Shown: positions 35,251-44,524, numbered from the stretch's first letter. The stretch is DNA of 64,000 bases from Pseudomonas citri (GCF_025336485.1 NZ_JAODAB010000009.1:124001-188000), one strand, 5' to 3'. Made by a program: numbers and translations. Notes: generated by a model from the sequence alone, not told the origin.

Positions 35251-36087
35251 TCAACGATTGTTCCGATACGCCTTCCCATAATGCCCCTCCATCCGCGCCT
35301 GGATCAGCTCCAGCGCAATGGACATCAGCCAGTAAATGATCGCCGCCGTCGTCAGCATTTCGATGTAGCGATAGCTGGAACGCCCATAGGATTGGGCCAG
35401 GAACATCACTTCCCAGACGCCCATCACCGAGATCAGGGAGGAGTCCTTGAGCATGGAGATGAACTGGTTGGTGGTCGGCGGGATGATGGTGCGCATGGCC
35501 TGGGGCAGGGTGACGCGCCAGAACATCACGGTTTCGCTCAGGCCCAGGGCGAGGGAGGCTTCGCGTTGGCCGGGAGGGACGCCGAGGATGCCGGCGCGGA
35601 AGATTTCGCTCAGGTAGGCGCCGTAGTTCAAGGACAAGGCGATGATCCCGGCGGTGACCGCCCCTGGGACCACGCCCAGTTGCGGCAGACCCAGGTAGAT
35701 CAGCAGGATCTGGATCAGCAACGGCGTACCGCGGAAGAACGACGCGTAGAAACTGGCGATGCCGAACGCCACGGCGCTTTTGGACAACCGCGCCAGGGCG
35801 GTGACGAAGCCCAGCACCGACGATGCAACGATCGAGCACAGGCACAGGAACAACGTCAGCACTGCGCCTTGCAGAAAACCGTTGGGCGCCAGGTGCACAC
35901 CCACCAGGTTCGGCAGTTTGTCGAGGATGATGGAGAACTTCAGGTCAAAGCTCAGGAAAAAGCTCGCGAACAACACCAGCATGGCCGCCCAGGTCAGGTA
36001 CAACCGGGTGCGAAAACCGAAGATTTTTTGCAGACGCGACTCAGCCACCGGTTGCGGTGGCTGAGAAGGGGACGGAAAAGAGGTCAT
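35251..36087 (-). CDS. Polar amino-acid ABC transporter permease
   Basis: 278 residues. A cytoplasmic proline-rich N-terminus precedes a helix (LYLTWAAMLVLFASFFLSF) and a HisMQ/GlnP-type permease domain with FFRGTPLLIQILLIYLGLP and the EAA loop EASLALGLSETVMFWRVTLPQAMR that docks the ATPase. It overlaps the upstream binding-protein stop by four bases. No ATPase gene follows. The next gene is the convergent effector. The ATG at 36087 sits on that overlap; an extension to 36111 is not family-like. Confidence 0.88.
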   Translation of the reverse strand: MTSFPSPSQPPQPVAESRLQKIFGFRTRLYLTWAAMLVLFASFFLSFDLKFSIILDKLPNLVGVHLAPNGFLQGAVLTLFLCLCSIVASSVLGFVTALARLSKSAVAFGIASFYASFFRGTPLLIQILLIYLGLPQLGVVPGAVTAGIIALSLNYGAYLSEIFRAGILGVPPGQREASLALGLSETVMFWRVTLPQAMRTIIPPTTNQFISMLKDSSLISVMGVWEVMFLAQSYGRSSYRYIEMLTTAAIIYWLMSIALELIQARMEGHYGKAYRNNR

Positions 36088-36905
36088 TGGGTGATGTCGG
36101 CGCCGATCCATTTTTGCGAGAGTTTGCTCAAGGTGCCGTCCTGTTTCAACTGCGCGAAGACGTCACGTACCTTGGCGTCCCACTGTGCGTCGCCTTTTTC
36201 GATGGCCACCGAGTTCGGTTCGGCGTACAGCGGCTGGCCGGCCAGCTTGAAGCGCTTGTCCTCGGTCAGGCGGGGTTGCGCGGTCACCAGGTTGGTCAGC
36301 ACCGCGTCCAGTCGCACGCCGGCGCCCAGGCCCAGGTCCTGGAAGGCGACGTTGTCGGTGTCGTACGGGGCGATCTGTACATTGTCGAAGGGGTAGCTCA
36401 GGCGGGTGTCTTCGGCGCCTTCGATCACCAGGTTCTTGTTCAGGTAGCTTTCATAGCTGGAGGCGCTGGTGAGGCCGACTTTCTTGCCGCTCAGGTCCTT
36501 GGCGCCGTGGATGCTGTCGTCCTTGGCGTTGACCACGATCACCGCCGGCGAGGCATAGTACTGCACGGGGAAATCGAACACCTCGGCGCGGGCCTTGCTC
36601 GGGGTCATCGAGCAGATGCAGATGTCATAGCGACCGCTCCAATGACCGGCCGCGATCACGTCCCAGGAAGGGGTTTCCAGGCGCAGCTTCACGCCGAGTT
36701 TTTCGGCGACGGCCTTGGCCACGTCCACGTCGAAACCGTCGAGCTGGTTCTGTTCATTGAGGAACGAGAAGGGTGGATAGCTTTCCATCAGCACGCCCAC
36801 CAGCTCTTTTTTCTGCTCGATGCGCTCCAGCGTGGCGCCAGCGAATGCTTGCGAAGAGGCGGCCAACAGAGTCAGGCCCAAGGCCATCAATGGTTGAAGT
36901 TTCAT
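36084..36905 (-). CDS. Amino-acid ABC transporter periplasmic binding protein
   Basis: 273 residues with a signal peptide (MKLQPLMALGLTLLAASSQAFA). The mature part is a family-3 solute-binding protein: LVGVLMESYPPFSFLNEQNQLDGFDVDVAKAVAEKLG..., SWDVIAAGHWSGRYDICICSMTPSKARAEVFDFPVQYY. It captures a polar amino acid for the permease. The substrate is not readable. The divergent homocysteine S-methyltransferase hints at a sulfur compound such as methionine or S-methylmethionine (inference). Confidence 0.87.
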   Translation of the reverse strand: MKLQPLMALGLTLLAASSQAFAGATLERIEQKKELVGVLMESYPPFSFLNEQNQLDGFDVDVAKAVAEKLGVKLRLETPSWDVIAAGHWSGRYDICICSMTPSKARAEVFDFPVQYYASPAVIVVNAKDDSIHGAKDLSGKKVGLTSASSYESYLNKNLVIEGAEDTRLSYPFDNVQIAPYDTDNVAFQDLGLGAGVRLDAVLTNLVTAQPRLTEDKRFKLAGQPLYAEPNSVAIEKGDAQWDAKVRDVFAQLKQDGTLSKLSQKWIGADITQ

Positions 36906-36993
36906 ATAAGGCCCTGGCTGAAAATACAGGTTGTGGTTAACCGAAGAGTGCGTATTAAATAGTTATAAGAACAACTCCGGTAGTGAGTTATTT

Positions 36994-37007
36994 TCATAAG
37001 CTTATGA
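36994..37007. promoter_or_regulatory. 14-bp perfect palindrome before the methyltransferase gene
   Basis: TCATAAGCTTATGA is fully self-complementary. It lies in the short region between the divergent ABC operon and the methyltransferase gene and ends 11 bp before the chosen ATG. It may be an operator for one or both. Confidence 0.45.
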
Positions 37008-37018
37008 GTGAATCGCAT

Positions 37019-37918
37019 ATGGACGCAGCAACGACAGTCATTCTCGATGGCGGCATGGGCCGCGAACTGCAACGCCGTGGCGCGCCGTTCCGACAGCCCG
37101 AGTGGTCGGCGCTGGCGTTGAGCGAAGCGCCCCAGGCGGTGGTGGATGTGCACGCAGCTTACATCGCCAGCGGTGCCAGCGTAATCACCAGCAACAGCTA
37201 CGCGGTGGTGCCGTTTCACATTGGCGAGCAGCGCTTTGCCGAAGAGGGCCAGGCACTGGCGGCGCTGGCGGGGGAGCTGGCGCGGCGGGCGGTGCAGGCG
37301 TCGGGTAAATCGGTGAAGGTTGCCGGGTCGCTGCCGCCCTTGTTCGGTTCCTATCGCCCCGACCTGTTCGACGCCTCCCGCGCCAGCGAATTGCTCGCGC
37401 CGTTGGTGACCGGCCTGGCGCCTCATGTCGACTTGTGGCTGGCCGAAACCCAAAGCTCGACGATCGAGGCACGAGCGATCCACGCCGGGCTGCCGAAGGA
37501 CGGCAAGCCGTTCTGGCTGTCGTTTACCTTGAAAGACGAAGACACCGATGAAGTGCCGCGCCTGCGCTCCGGTGAACCGGTGGCGGACGCCGCGGCGGTC
37601 GCCGCCGAGCTGGGTGTCGAGACGCTGCTGTTCAACTGCAGCCAGCCGGAAGTGATCGGTGCGGCCATCGACGCGGCGCGGGAGACGTTTGAACGCCTGG
37701 GCGTGAAGATCCACATCGGTGCCTACGCCAACGCCTTCCCGCCGCAACCGAAGGAAGCGACCGCCAACGACGGGCTGGACCCGTTGCGCGAAGACCTCGA
37801 TCCGCCCGGTTACCTTCAGTGGGCCGCCGACTGGCGCCAGCGCGGCGCCAGCCACCTGGGTGGTTGCTGCGGCATCGGGCCGGAGCACATTGCGGTGTTG
37901 GCGCAGAAACTGGCCTGA
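37019..37918 (+). CDS. Homocysteine S-methyltransferase family protein
   Basis: 299 residues. TIM-barrel methyltransferase with ILDGGMGRELQRRG at the start and the zinc-binding cysteines in LFNCSQPE and GGCCGIGPEH. Such enzymes (MmuM-like) move a methyl group from S-methylmethionine or a related donor to homocysteine, giving methionine. GAGTGA upstream favours the ATG at 37019; ATG at 37004 and GTG at 36983 are also in frame. It diverges from an amino-acid ABC operon that may import the donor. Confidence 0.85.
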   Translation: MDAATTVILDGGMGRELQRRGAPFRQPEWSALALSEAPQAVVDVHAAYIASGASVITSNSYAVVPFHIGEQRFAEEGQALAALAGELARRAVQASGKSVKVAGSLPPLFGSYRPDLFDASRASELLAPLVTGLAPHVDLWLAETQSSTIEARAIHAGLPKDGKPFWLSFTLKDEDTDEVPRLRSGEPVADAAAVAAELGVETLLFNCSQPEVIGAAIDAARETFERLGVKIHIGAYANAFPPQPKEATANDGLDPLREDLDPPGYLQWAADWRQRGASHLGGCCGIGPEHIAVLAQKLA

Positions 37919-37962
37919 GCCCCTTGAAGCCGACATGACGGCTTACACATTCCCGCCCCCGC

Positions 37963-37976
37963 CATACATATGTATG
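37963..37976. promoter_or_regulatory. 14-bp perfect palindrome upstream of the giant DUF6543 gene
   Basis: CATACATATGTATG is fully self-complementary and lies 65 bp before the TTG start of the 1758-residue protein. Candidate operator, no known regulator. Confidence 0.4.
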
Positions 37977-37997
37977 TCATCGCTGATCGGATGAGGC

Positions 37998-38039
37998 GAT
38001 AGGTTCCCGGTTCCTTAACAACAACAACCGGGACCTATC
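37998..38039 (+). promoter_or_regulatory. Hairpin covering the ribosome-binding site of the giant gene
   Basis: GATAGGTTCCCGGTT pairs with AACCGGGACCTATC (14-base arms, one mismatch) across a 13-base CCTTAACAACAAC loop. The right arm contains the only purine-rich element (GGGA) before the TTG at 38041, so the folded mRNA would hide the ribosome site. There is no U-tract, so a terminator is less likely. Confidence 0.55.
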
Positions 38040-38040
38040 C

Positions 38041-41000
38041 TTGAAACCCATCAGCTTGTTACCCAACGGTATTCGCTTTCAACCGCATGAATTCGCCGAT
38101 CAATGGCTCGGTCAATGGGGCCTGACCGGTGACGCGCAGGTCCAGGCCACTTACCAAGAGGTCGTGACGGTCGACTCGGCCGCTGAACGCAAGACCGCAT
38201 CGGTTCCCTTGCGCGCCGCCGTCACCCAAGGCTTCCTGGCCGCTCATCAAAGCAGGGCTTCCTCCTCGGCTTTGTCCCCGCGCGAGGGTTGGGTATACCC
38301 CCACCGAAGCCACCTGTCCCTGGACTTCTCCTCACTGCGGGCCCACGGCAAGGCCCTCTCGCCCGATGTCCTGCGGCAACTGCAGGCGGGCATTGCGCCC
38401 GGCTATCAGGGCGTCGGACAACCCGTCATTACCGAGGTGGATGCCCAGGGCAATCTGCTCGGCGCCCGTGAAAAAGAGCAACTGAAGCAATTGGACCTCC
38501 TGGACGCCAATCAGGTGAAGCTGGCCCGCCTGTTCGCCGCGCTTCCGACGTTCGACACGGTGCTCAAGAGCCTGCTGGTCAGCCGGCTCAAGGCCAGGAT
38601 TTCCGCAGGGAAATTCCGTGCATTGGTTCCTGAGCACATGGACCCGGATCACTGCTACGTGAACCACTTCACCGTCGATGCGTTGGGCAAGCGCTCGTTG
38701 ACGTCTTCGCAGCGTTTTACCGACGTCATGTCGAGCAGTCTGGCAACGGATACGCCGCCCACCTACACGACCGATGGGGTGGGGTTCTTCACCCGTCCGG
38801 ATACGGTGCAAGAGGCGGACAGCCTGTTTGCCAGCCCACTGGATCGCAAGACTGTCGCCACCCTGGAATCGGTTTTCTACATCGCTCAACCGGTGACCAA
38901 CGAAAGCCTCAAGGGTCAGTTCCTTGAGGACCTTGTCACGTTTCGCCAGAGCAAAAGCGTAGGGGCTGCGCTCGATGCGCCAAACCCGGGCACAGCAGAA
39001 GCGGCGCTGGCTCATCTGCTGGCCCGACGTTTCATGTCGCTGTTGGATCTGTACAAGGTGGATCGGGATCCGGCCTCGCAATTGACCCCGAGTGAACGAG
39101 CCCAGCAACACGATGAGGACCGCCTGCTGGACCTCATCACCAGCCATCCTCGCCTGGCGGACAGAAACCGCCTGTTGCGGGCGCCCATTCCCCATGTCTA
39201 TGCCGTGATGCTCGACATGGGTAGCGCAGCGCCGCGCAAATGGCCCGCGGCAATGGTCATCAAACGCGCCGACCAGCCGGCGTTGTTCCTGTATTCGCTG
39301 GAAGGCGGGATACAGAAATTCCGTTCCTTCCAGGACCTGGTTAATACCGCCAGCCCTGTCTACGCGGGGCAAAAACGCACGATCCGGGATATTTCCACTG
39401 AACTGACCGGGCATGTCTTTGAAACCGCCGCGGATGACCTGTTGCAGTTCCAAAGCGCTGCGCTGCAAGCGTTTCTGGATGCGCCGGCAAACGAGACGCT
39501 CGCCTTGCCGGCCTTTGCCCTGGGTGTCGACGACGCGCTTGATCTGCCCATGTTGTCCCTCGCCGGGCCGTTGGCGGTCCGCCAACACGCCCTGGTTGAA
39601 GACAATCGCCCCGATTTCTTCAAGACGGCGACCTCTGCGCAGAAGTCCCATTACTGCAATCTGGAGCTTTCGGTATTGGACGCCGCCTATGCCTTGGCGG
39701 GCAGCGATATCAAGACGTTGTTGCAGTTCACTCGGCAGAAGATCAAGCAATACCTGCAAGAAACCGTACACCCGGACATCGACCCCGATCCGGACCAGAC
39801 CCAGGTCACGTTTTTCTATGGGGAAAAGGCCAACCCGAGGCAGTCCCGCGTTACCAGCCTGACCCAGTTGCTCCTGGATAATCTGCGACCATCCCAGCAC
39901 CCGAACGCCATGAGGGAAGTGCTGAGCGCCTACCTCGTCGACCCGGACGGCGAGCGTGTCCGCAACCCGGCCAACGGTTATTTCGTCACGCTGACCGGGC
40001 GCGAACTGGCCCGGATGGTGACGAGCATCGATGCCGGTGGCAGTTATGAAGCCATGCTCAGGGAGCAAATGAACAAACCGGCCTACAAGCAGGCCTGGCA
40101 GACCGCGTATCGGGCCAATCTGAAATTCAAGGGGTATGAGGCCTCGCTCAAGGGCGACGCGGCGTTCAAGGCCACGCTTGTCGACAAGGCTTTCAACCCA
40201 CCGAAGCCGACAAAGAAGCTCACCCTTTGGCTGGACGCTGTCCTGCGCTCGTCATCGGCAGAGCAGCGCACACCGGTCATGGGGCGCCGGGTGCATGTCT
40301 ACGCTTTGGTACTGGGCGGAAGCATGGCTGCCACAGACCCGCACGGCCACATGGGCAATGCGATCAGCATCAACGGTGCGCTGGTGTTCTCCGACCAGGA
40401 GGGGCCGCAGATCAAGGGCACCGTGGGGGTCTATTTTCCTGATAGTCCCCAGGGCGAGGATTTTCATGAGTTTGCCGATTTGAGCGATGGTGTTGCCGAG
40501 CTGTTGCCACGGGAAGACTGGCAGGAATATTTCCGTTCACGCATTTCCACCAACGACCCGTCGCAGATAAAACGCACCCTGGGGCAGCAGGGCGGTCGCC
40601 CGTTGATCCGAGGAGCGTTGATCACCGGCGATCTGCTTGAAGCCCTCCATCGGGCCCACGTCAATTTTCACAGCGCCCATGCCGATCACCGCTCCAACAG
40701 CAACCGCAATGTCCGTCACCAGACCTATGGCAGGCTCGGGCAGATGATGATCGAGATCGTCATGGAGTTGGCCGGTCTGTTCCTGGCCCCAGGTTTCCAG
40801 ATGCTCAAGAGCGCCATCAAGACCGGCTTGCTGGTGTACCGGACGGGCGCTATCCCACTGAATCTGAAGACCCTGGCCTTTGTGCACGCCGTGGCGAACC
40901 ATGGCGGATGGCGTCTTACCCGAAGCGCGGCAGTGTCCACCCGGGGCCAATCGTTTTTCCGGGCGGTGACGGCTCGTCAGGGCCGGGATGAAGCCATGAC

Positions 41001-43317
41001 CGGGCTGCCGTTGGACATGGCGATCTATGGTCCCTATGCCGTCACGGATGCCTCGGTGATCCGTGGGCTGAGCGCAGACACACGCGGCTTCTATCGCGCC
41101 ACGATCAGCCATGCGGCCACCGGCCGTGTGATGGATCGCCCCGTGTACGTGCGCCAACCCGACGGCACGGTGTTCCGTGTCCATGACCATACGAAGCTCG
41201 ATGCCACCGAAGCCACCCTGGTCAACCCGATGACGGGGCTGGGCATCCGCGCCAGTGGGGTGATGCGCAGCACCGTGGCGCGGATGCCCGACGGGGAGTG
41301 GCGTGCCGTGGGCTTTGGCCGTGGAGGCGGAAAGCGGCCAGGGAATCCGGATCCGCAGCCAGGGCCTTCGAAACCCAAGACGGTGGCCACTGCGGCATCC
41401 GCCCTTTCCGTGCGGATGGACCTGGTCCCATCAATCATGACGCGCCTGGCCAATTGGCCGCAAAACCGGAGCCTGCTGATCATTGATCGACAGGCTCCTG
41501 AACACGTCTGGTCAGTGCGCTTCACCCCGGGGCAGGAGCAAACCATCTATCCGATGGAAATCCATCCGGGTAGGGCCGACACAGACGTCGTTCTGATTCG
41601 CCTGGCCCAGGACCATTACAGCGTGGAGCTTGGGGGGGAAGTCGTGGAAATACCGGGTGGCGGCGATTGTTTCTTCGAGGCCGTCAATCGCGGGCTGAAC
41701 GAGGGGCAAGCCGAGCAAGCGCTCTCGATGCAAGGCTGGAGAAACGAAGTGGCGAATTACATCGACCAGCATCCGCAGCTCGGGCAGTACGTGGCACCGC
41801 TTCCAACCCGGACACAACAGGCGCTCTTCGAGAATGCGTCTTCGCTGCACAACCTGTTGGGCCAGGCGGCAGTGCTCGATCTGACCCGCATCGTTTATGG
41901 CGCGCCCAACCCGAATCGCCTGTTCCAGCCGACCTTGCGCTATCTGGACCTGCATGCAAACAGCACTGTGCGAATGGCGATCACTGCCGGTCCATCCTCG
42001 CGATTGCCGCCAGAAATTCTCCAGCACGTCGGACGCTTGTTGTCACCGCGACCCCCGGCCAGATTGACGCCCAGCGTCAACGCGCCGTTTTCGGGGGAGC
42101 AGAGGCAATCCATGAAGCAGATGTTCGAAGACCTCCTGGTGGGCCCCGTCGAGAACGAGCTGGTCGAGGATTTGCTCGACAACCAGTTCCTCCTGGTTTC
42201 CAACGACGTGGTCCATATCCTGCTCGAATATGGGGTCACGGCAAGGCAACTGCTCGACCACCATCCCCACAACAGTTCAGCGTATGTCCTGTATGACGAA
42301 GCGCTGCACGGTCATCTGGACGAGGACCAGATGGAAGCGCTGCTCGATGGCGCCTATCTGGTCAACAGCGACGACCTGGACGATGCCAAGGATCTATTGG
42401 TGAGCGATGCCGGCAGGTACGTCGATGATACGTCGGAGCTGTTCGATCATTTCATTTACACAGACACGGCCGAAAGAACCGTCGACCTGTTCAGGACTGC
42501 GCTCAGGCGTTTTCCCGACCTGCTGAGGCGGGCGAATCTGCTTCTCAGGTCGCCGATCATTGCTCATAACCTGGGCGGCCTGTTGCGCGTGAGTGAAGTG
42601 GCCAGATGGATTCGTAACCCCGCATTGTCCGACGTGCGATTCCAGATCGTTGCCGAGTATGCCAGCACCCGTCATAGCGAATTGCAGCGCACGCGAAACA
42701 TCGATATCGATTGGATGCAGGTGTTTGACGATCGGAACCTGCGAAATATCGTCCTGCATCAAGAAGCGTTGGGCGACTTCCTGGAGTTCCTGGGAGGGGC
42801 GTGGGGAAACATCATGGACAACGACATACCGGCTGTCGCGAAGTTGTTCAGCGCTCCGGGGCAGCTTCCGTCCAACAGCAGGGTCGCGGTGTTATTCAAT
42901 ACGCCGAATCTGTGGACGGCCCTACGCAAGCTTCGAAAGGAGTATGCCGACCAGGTCTGGGCCGACCTGATCGGACCGTATTTCAGCGACGCTACGATCC
43001 GACAGGCACTTGCCTGGCCAGGGGCGTTGAGTTCGGAGATGCACCTTGCCCTCGCCTTGAGAAACAGCCTTGCACCAGAGGAGCTTCGCGCGAACCTGAC
43101 CATACAGCGCCTGCTTTCCATCGGTCAGCGGCGGGCTCAACAATACCTCTACAACTTTGATTTCCCGACCGATCGCCTGGGCCATCGCCGGCTGGATTTT
43201 GCCCTGTACGTGGAAAGCCACTTGAGCATTCCGGACTGGGCCTGGCAGTACGCCAGGCGTGGCGTCACCCCGCAATCGCTCAAGAAGATTGGTGAGGTGA
43301 AGCCCAGACCGGAGTGA
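38041..43317 (+). CDS. Giant DUF6543 (dermonecrotic-toxin-like) protein with OTU-like protease motif
   Basis: 1758 residues, start TTG. The first about 950 residues carry the DUF6543 pattern (e.g. GTVGVYFPDSPQGEDFHEFADLSDGV... near 800, and IPHVYAVMLDMG near 390). A hydrophobic stretch near 900-960 (IEIVMELAGLFLAPGFQML...TGLLVYRTGAI) could insert in a membrane. Around 1205-1215, EIPGGGDCFFEAVNRGL is an OTU cysteine-protease nucleophile motif (Cys1210), and His1305 in LDLHANS is a candidate partner. The last 400 residues are helical. There is no signal peptide. It is probably a secreted toxin or effector; the secretion route is unknown. Confidence 0.72.
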   Translation: MKPISLLPNGIRFQPHEFADQWLGQWGLTGDAQVQATYQEVVTVDSAAERKTASVPLRAAVTQGFLAAHQSRASSSALSPREGWVYPHRSHLSLDFSSLRAHGKALSPDVLRQLQAGIAPGYQGVGQPVITEVDAQGNLLGAREKEQLKQLDLLDANQVKLARLFAALPTFDTVLKSLLVSRLKARISAGKFRALVPEHMDPDHCYVNHFTVDALGKRSLTSSQRFTDVMSSSLATDTPPTYTTDGVGFFTRPDTVQEADSLFASPLDRKTVATLESVFYIAQPVTNESLKGQFLEDLVTFRQSKSVGAALDAPNPGTAEAALAHLLARRFMSLLDLYKVDRDPASQLTPSERAQQHDEDRLLDLITSHPRLADRNRLLRAPIPHVYAVMLDMGSAAPRKWPAAMVIKRADQPALFLYSLEGGIQKFRSFQDLVNTASPVYAGQKRTIRDISTELTGHVFETAADDLLQFQSAALQAFLDAPANETLALPAFALGVDDALDLPMLSLAGPLAVRQHALVEDNRPDFFKTATSAQKSHYCNLELSVLDAAYALAGSDIKTLLQFTRQKIKQYLQETVHPDIDPDPDQTQVTFFYGEKANPRQSRVTSLTQLLLDNLRPSQHPNAMREVLSAYLVDPDGERVRNPANGYFVTLTGRELARMVTSIDAGGSYEAMLREQMNKPAYKQAWQTAYRANLKFKGYEASLKGDAAFKATLVDKAFNPPKPTKKLTLWLDAVLRSSSAEQRTPVMGRRVHVYALVLGGSMAATDPHGHMGNAISINGALVFSDQEGPQIKGTVGVYFPDSPQGEDFHEFADLSDGVAELLPREDWQEYFRSRISTNDPSQIKRTLGQQGGRPLIRGALITGDLLEALHRAHVNFHSAHADHRSNSNRNVRHQTYGRLGQMMIEIVMELAGLFLAPGFQMLKSAIKTGLLVYRTGAIPLNLKTLAFVHAVANHGGWRLTRSAAVSTRGQSFFRAVTARQGRDEAMTGLPLDMAIYGPYAVTDASVIRGLSADTRGFYRATISHAATGRVMDRPVYVRQPDGTVFRVHDHTKLDATEATLVNPMTGLGIRASGVMRSTVARMPDGEWRAVGFGRGGGKRPGNPDPQPGPSKPKTVATAASALSVRMDLVPSIMTRLANWPQNRSLLIIDRQAPEHVWSVRFTPGQEQTIYPMEIHPGRADTDVVLIRLAQDHYSVELGGEVVEIPGGGDCFFEAVNRGLNEGQAEQALSMQGWRNEVANYIDQHPQLGQYVAPLPTRTQQALFENASSLHNLLGQAAVLDLTRIVYGAPNPNRLFQPTLRYLDLHANSTVRMAITAGPSSRLPPEILQHVGRLLSPRPPARLTPSVNAPFSGEQRQSMKQMFEDLLVGPVENELVEDLLDNQFLLVSNDVVHILLEYGVTARQLLDHHPHNSSAYVLYDEALHGHLDEDQMEALLDGAYLVNSDDLDDAKDLLVSDAGRYVDDTSELFDHFIYTDTAERTVDLFRTALRRFPDLLRRANLLLRSPIIAHNLGGLLRVSEVARWIRNPALSDVRFQIVAEYASTRHSELQRTRNIDIDWMQVFDDRNLRNIVLHQEALGDFLEFLGGAWGNIMDNDIPAVAKLFSAPGQLPSNSRVAVLFNTPNLWTALRKLRKEYADQVWADLIGPYFSDATIRQALAWPGALSSEMHLALALRNSLAPEELRANLTIQRLLSIGQRRAQQYLYNFDFPTDRLGHRRLDFALYVESHLSIPDWAWQYARRGVTPQSLKKIGEVKPRPE

Positions 43318-43345
43318 TGGCCGCCGGGTGATGTCGACTGTGCCG

Positions 43346-43375
43346 CCGCCATCGCGAGCAAGTTCGCGATGGCGG
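43346..43375. terminator. 12-bp perfect stem-loop between convergent genes
   Basis: CCGCCATCGCGA (43346-43357) pairs with TCGCGATGGCGG (43364-43375), loop GCAAGT. It resembles a REP half and lies between the giant gene and the convergent GNAT gene. It may act as a terminator. Confidence 0.55.
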
Positions 43376-43393
43376 ACCGTCGGCCTCTGTCAT

Positions 43394-44065
43394 CTATGAC
43401 CGACACTCCACCAGCCCTCGCACCTGCCCACCCTCGCGTTGGTTGTCCTCGCTCAACCACCGCTCGAATCCCGCCCGGATCGCCGGCCATTCGGAGTCGA
43501 TCATCGAGTACCACGCGGTGTCGCGGTTCTGCCCCTTGACCACCATGTGCTGGCGGAACACCCCTTCGAAGGTGAACCCCAGCCGTTCGGCGGCATATTT
43601 GGAACGGGCGTTGCCGTTGTTGCACTTCCATTCCAGGCGCCGATAGCCCAAGGCGAAAGCTTCCTTTGCCAGGAGGTAGACCGCCTCGGTGCTTTTCGGC
43701 GAACGCTGCATCGGTGCGCCGAAGGTCACGTGGCCGATCTCGATGCGACCCTGGGCCGGCACGATGGACATCAGGCTGAGGATGCCTTGTACGTCGCCGC
43801 TGGCGCGGTCGATCACGCTGAAGAAATACGGGTCGGCGTTGGCTGCGTGATTGTTCAGCCAGGCATCGAACGCGCCGCGATCCGTGAACGGCCCATAGGG
43901 TAAGTAATCCCAGAGTTTCGGGTCTGCGCCGGGGCCTTCGAGTGCTTGCCACAGGCCGTCGGCGTGACGCGCCGGGTCGAGTTTTTCCAGGCGAATGAAA
44001 CGTCCTTCGATCAACTGGGCAGAAGGCGCCGGGACACCTTTCCAATCGGCGAGTGAGGTGGACAT
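43394..44065 (-). CDS. GNAT acetyltransferase (RimJ/RimL-like)
   Basis: 223 residues. FIRLEKLDPARHADGLWQAL opening, IEIGHVTFGAPMQRSPKSTEAVYLLAKEAFALGYRRLEWKCNNGNARSKYAAERLGFTFEGVFRQHMVVKGQNRDT as the acetyl-CoA-binding and acceptor core. This is the RimJ/RimL subfamily that N-acetylates proteins or small molecules. It is first in position downstream of a GNAT-GNAT-PaiB minus-strand run (10 bp after the next GNAT gene). The substrate is unknown. Confidence 0.85.
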   Translation of the reverse strand: MSTSLADWKGVPAPSAQLIEGRFIRLEKLDPARHADGLWQALEGPGADPKLWDYLPYGPFTDRGAFDAWLNNHAANADPYFFSVIDRASGDVQGILSLMSIVPAQGRIEIGHVTFGAPMQRSPKSTEAVYLLAKEAFALGYRRLEWKCNNGNARSKYAAERLGFTFEGVFRQHMVVKGQNRDTAWYSMIDSEWPAIRAGFERWLSEDNQREGGQVRGLVECRS

Positions 44066-44075
44066 GCTGCGCTCC

Positions 44076-44522
44076 TTACAGGGCTTTGCGAAATTGGATG
44101 AAACCTGGACGTTCTGCAATGCGCTCATAGAGCCGGATGGCGGTCGCGTTGGTTTCGTGGGTCAGCCAGTGCACCTTGCAGCAACCATCGGCCTTGGCGG
44201 TGGTATAGACGAACTCGATCAACTGGCGACCCACGCCTGTGCCACGGGTCTGTTCGGCCACCAGCAGGTCTTGCAGGTAGCAGGAGTTCTCGATGCTCCA
44301 GTTCGAACGGTGATAGATGAAATGCACCAGGCCTACCGCAATGTCGCCGTCCCAGGCGAGTGCACCGTGGGTCGGCTCGCGGTCGTCGAGCAAGCGCTGC
44401 CAGGTGCTATGACTCACCGTGTCCGGCAATTGTGTGTTGTAGAACCGCAGGTAGGCTTGCCACAGCGGCAGCCAGGCGGCGTGGTCGTCGGCGCTGACAA
44501 GACGGATCGCTACAGGTTTCAT
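44076..44522 (-). CDS. GNAT N-acetyltransferase
   Basis: 148 residues. IRLVSADDHAAWLPLWQAYLRFY start and the acetyl-CoA pyrophosphate loop QTRGTGVGRQLIEFVYTTAKADGC are clear. The C-terminal NATAIRLYERIAERPGFIQFRK completes a typical GNAT. AAGGAG five bases upstream fixes the ATG at 44522, two bases before the PaiB-like stop, so the genes are coupled. The substrate is unknown. Confidence 0.87.
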   Translation of the reverse strand: MKPVAIRLVSADDHAAWLPLWQAYLRFYNTQLPDTVSHSTWQRLLDDREPTHGALAWDGDIAVGLVHFIYHRSNWSIENSCYLQDLLVAEQTRGTGVGRQLIEFVYTTAKADGCCKVHWLTHETNATAIRLYERIAERPGFIQFRKAL

Positions 44523-44524
44523 GT

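Noticed and set aside
38332..40068. 578-residue minus-strand open frame opposite the giant DUF6543 gene
   Set aside because: Antisense shadow; the peptide has no recognisable motif and no ribosome site.
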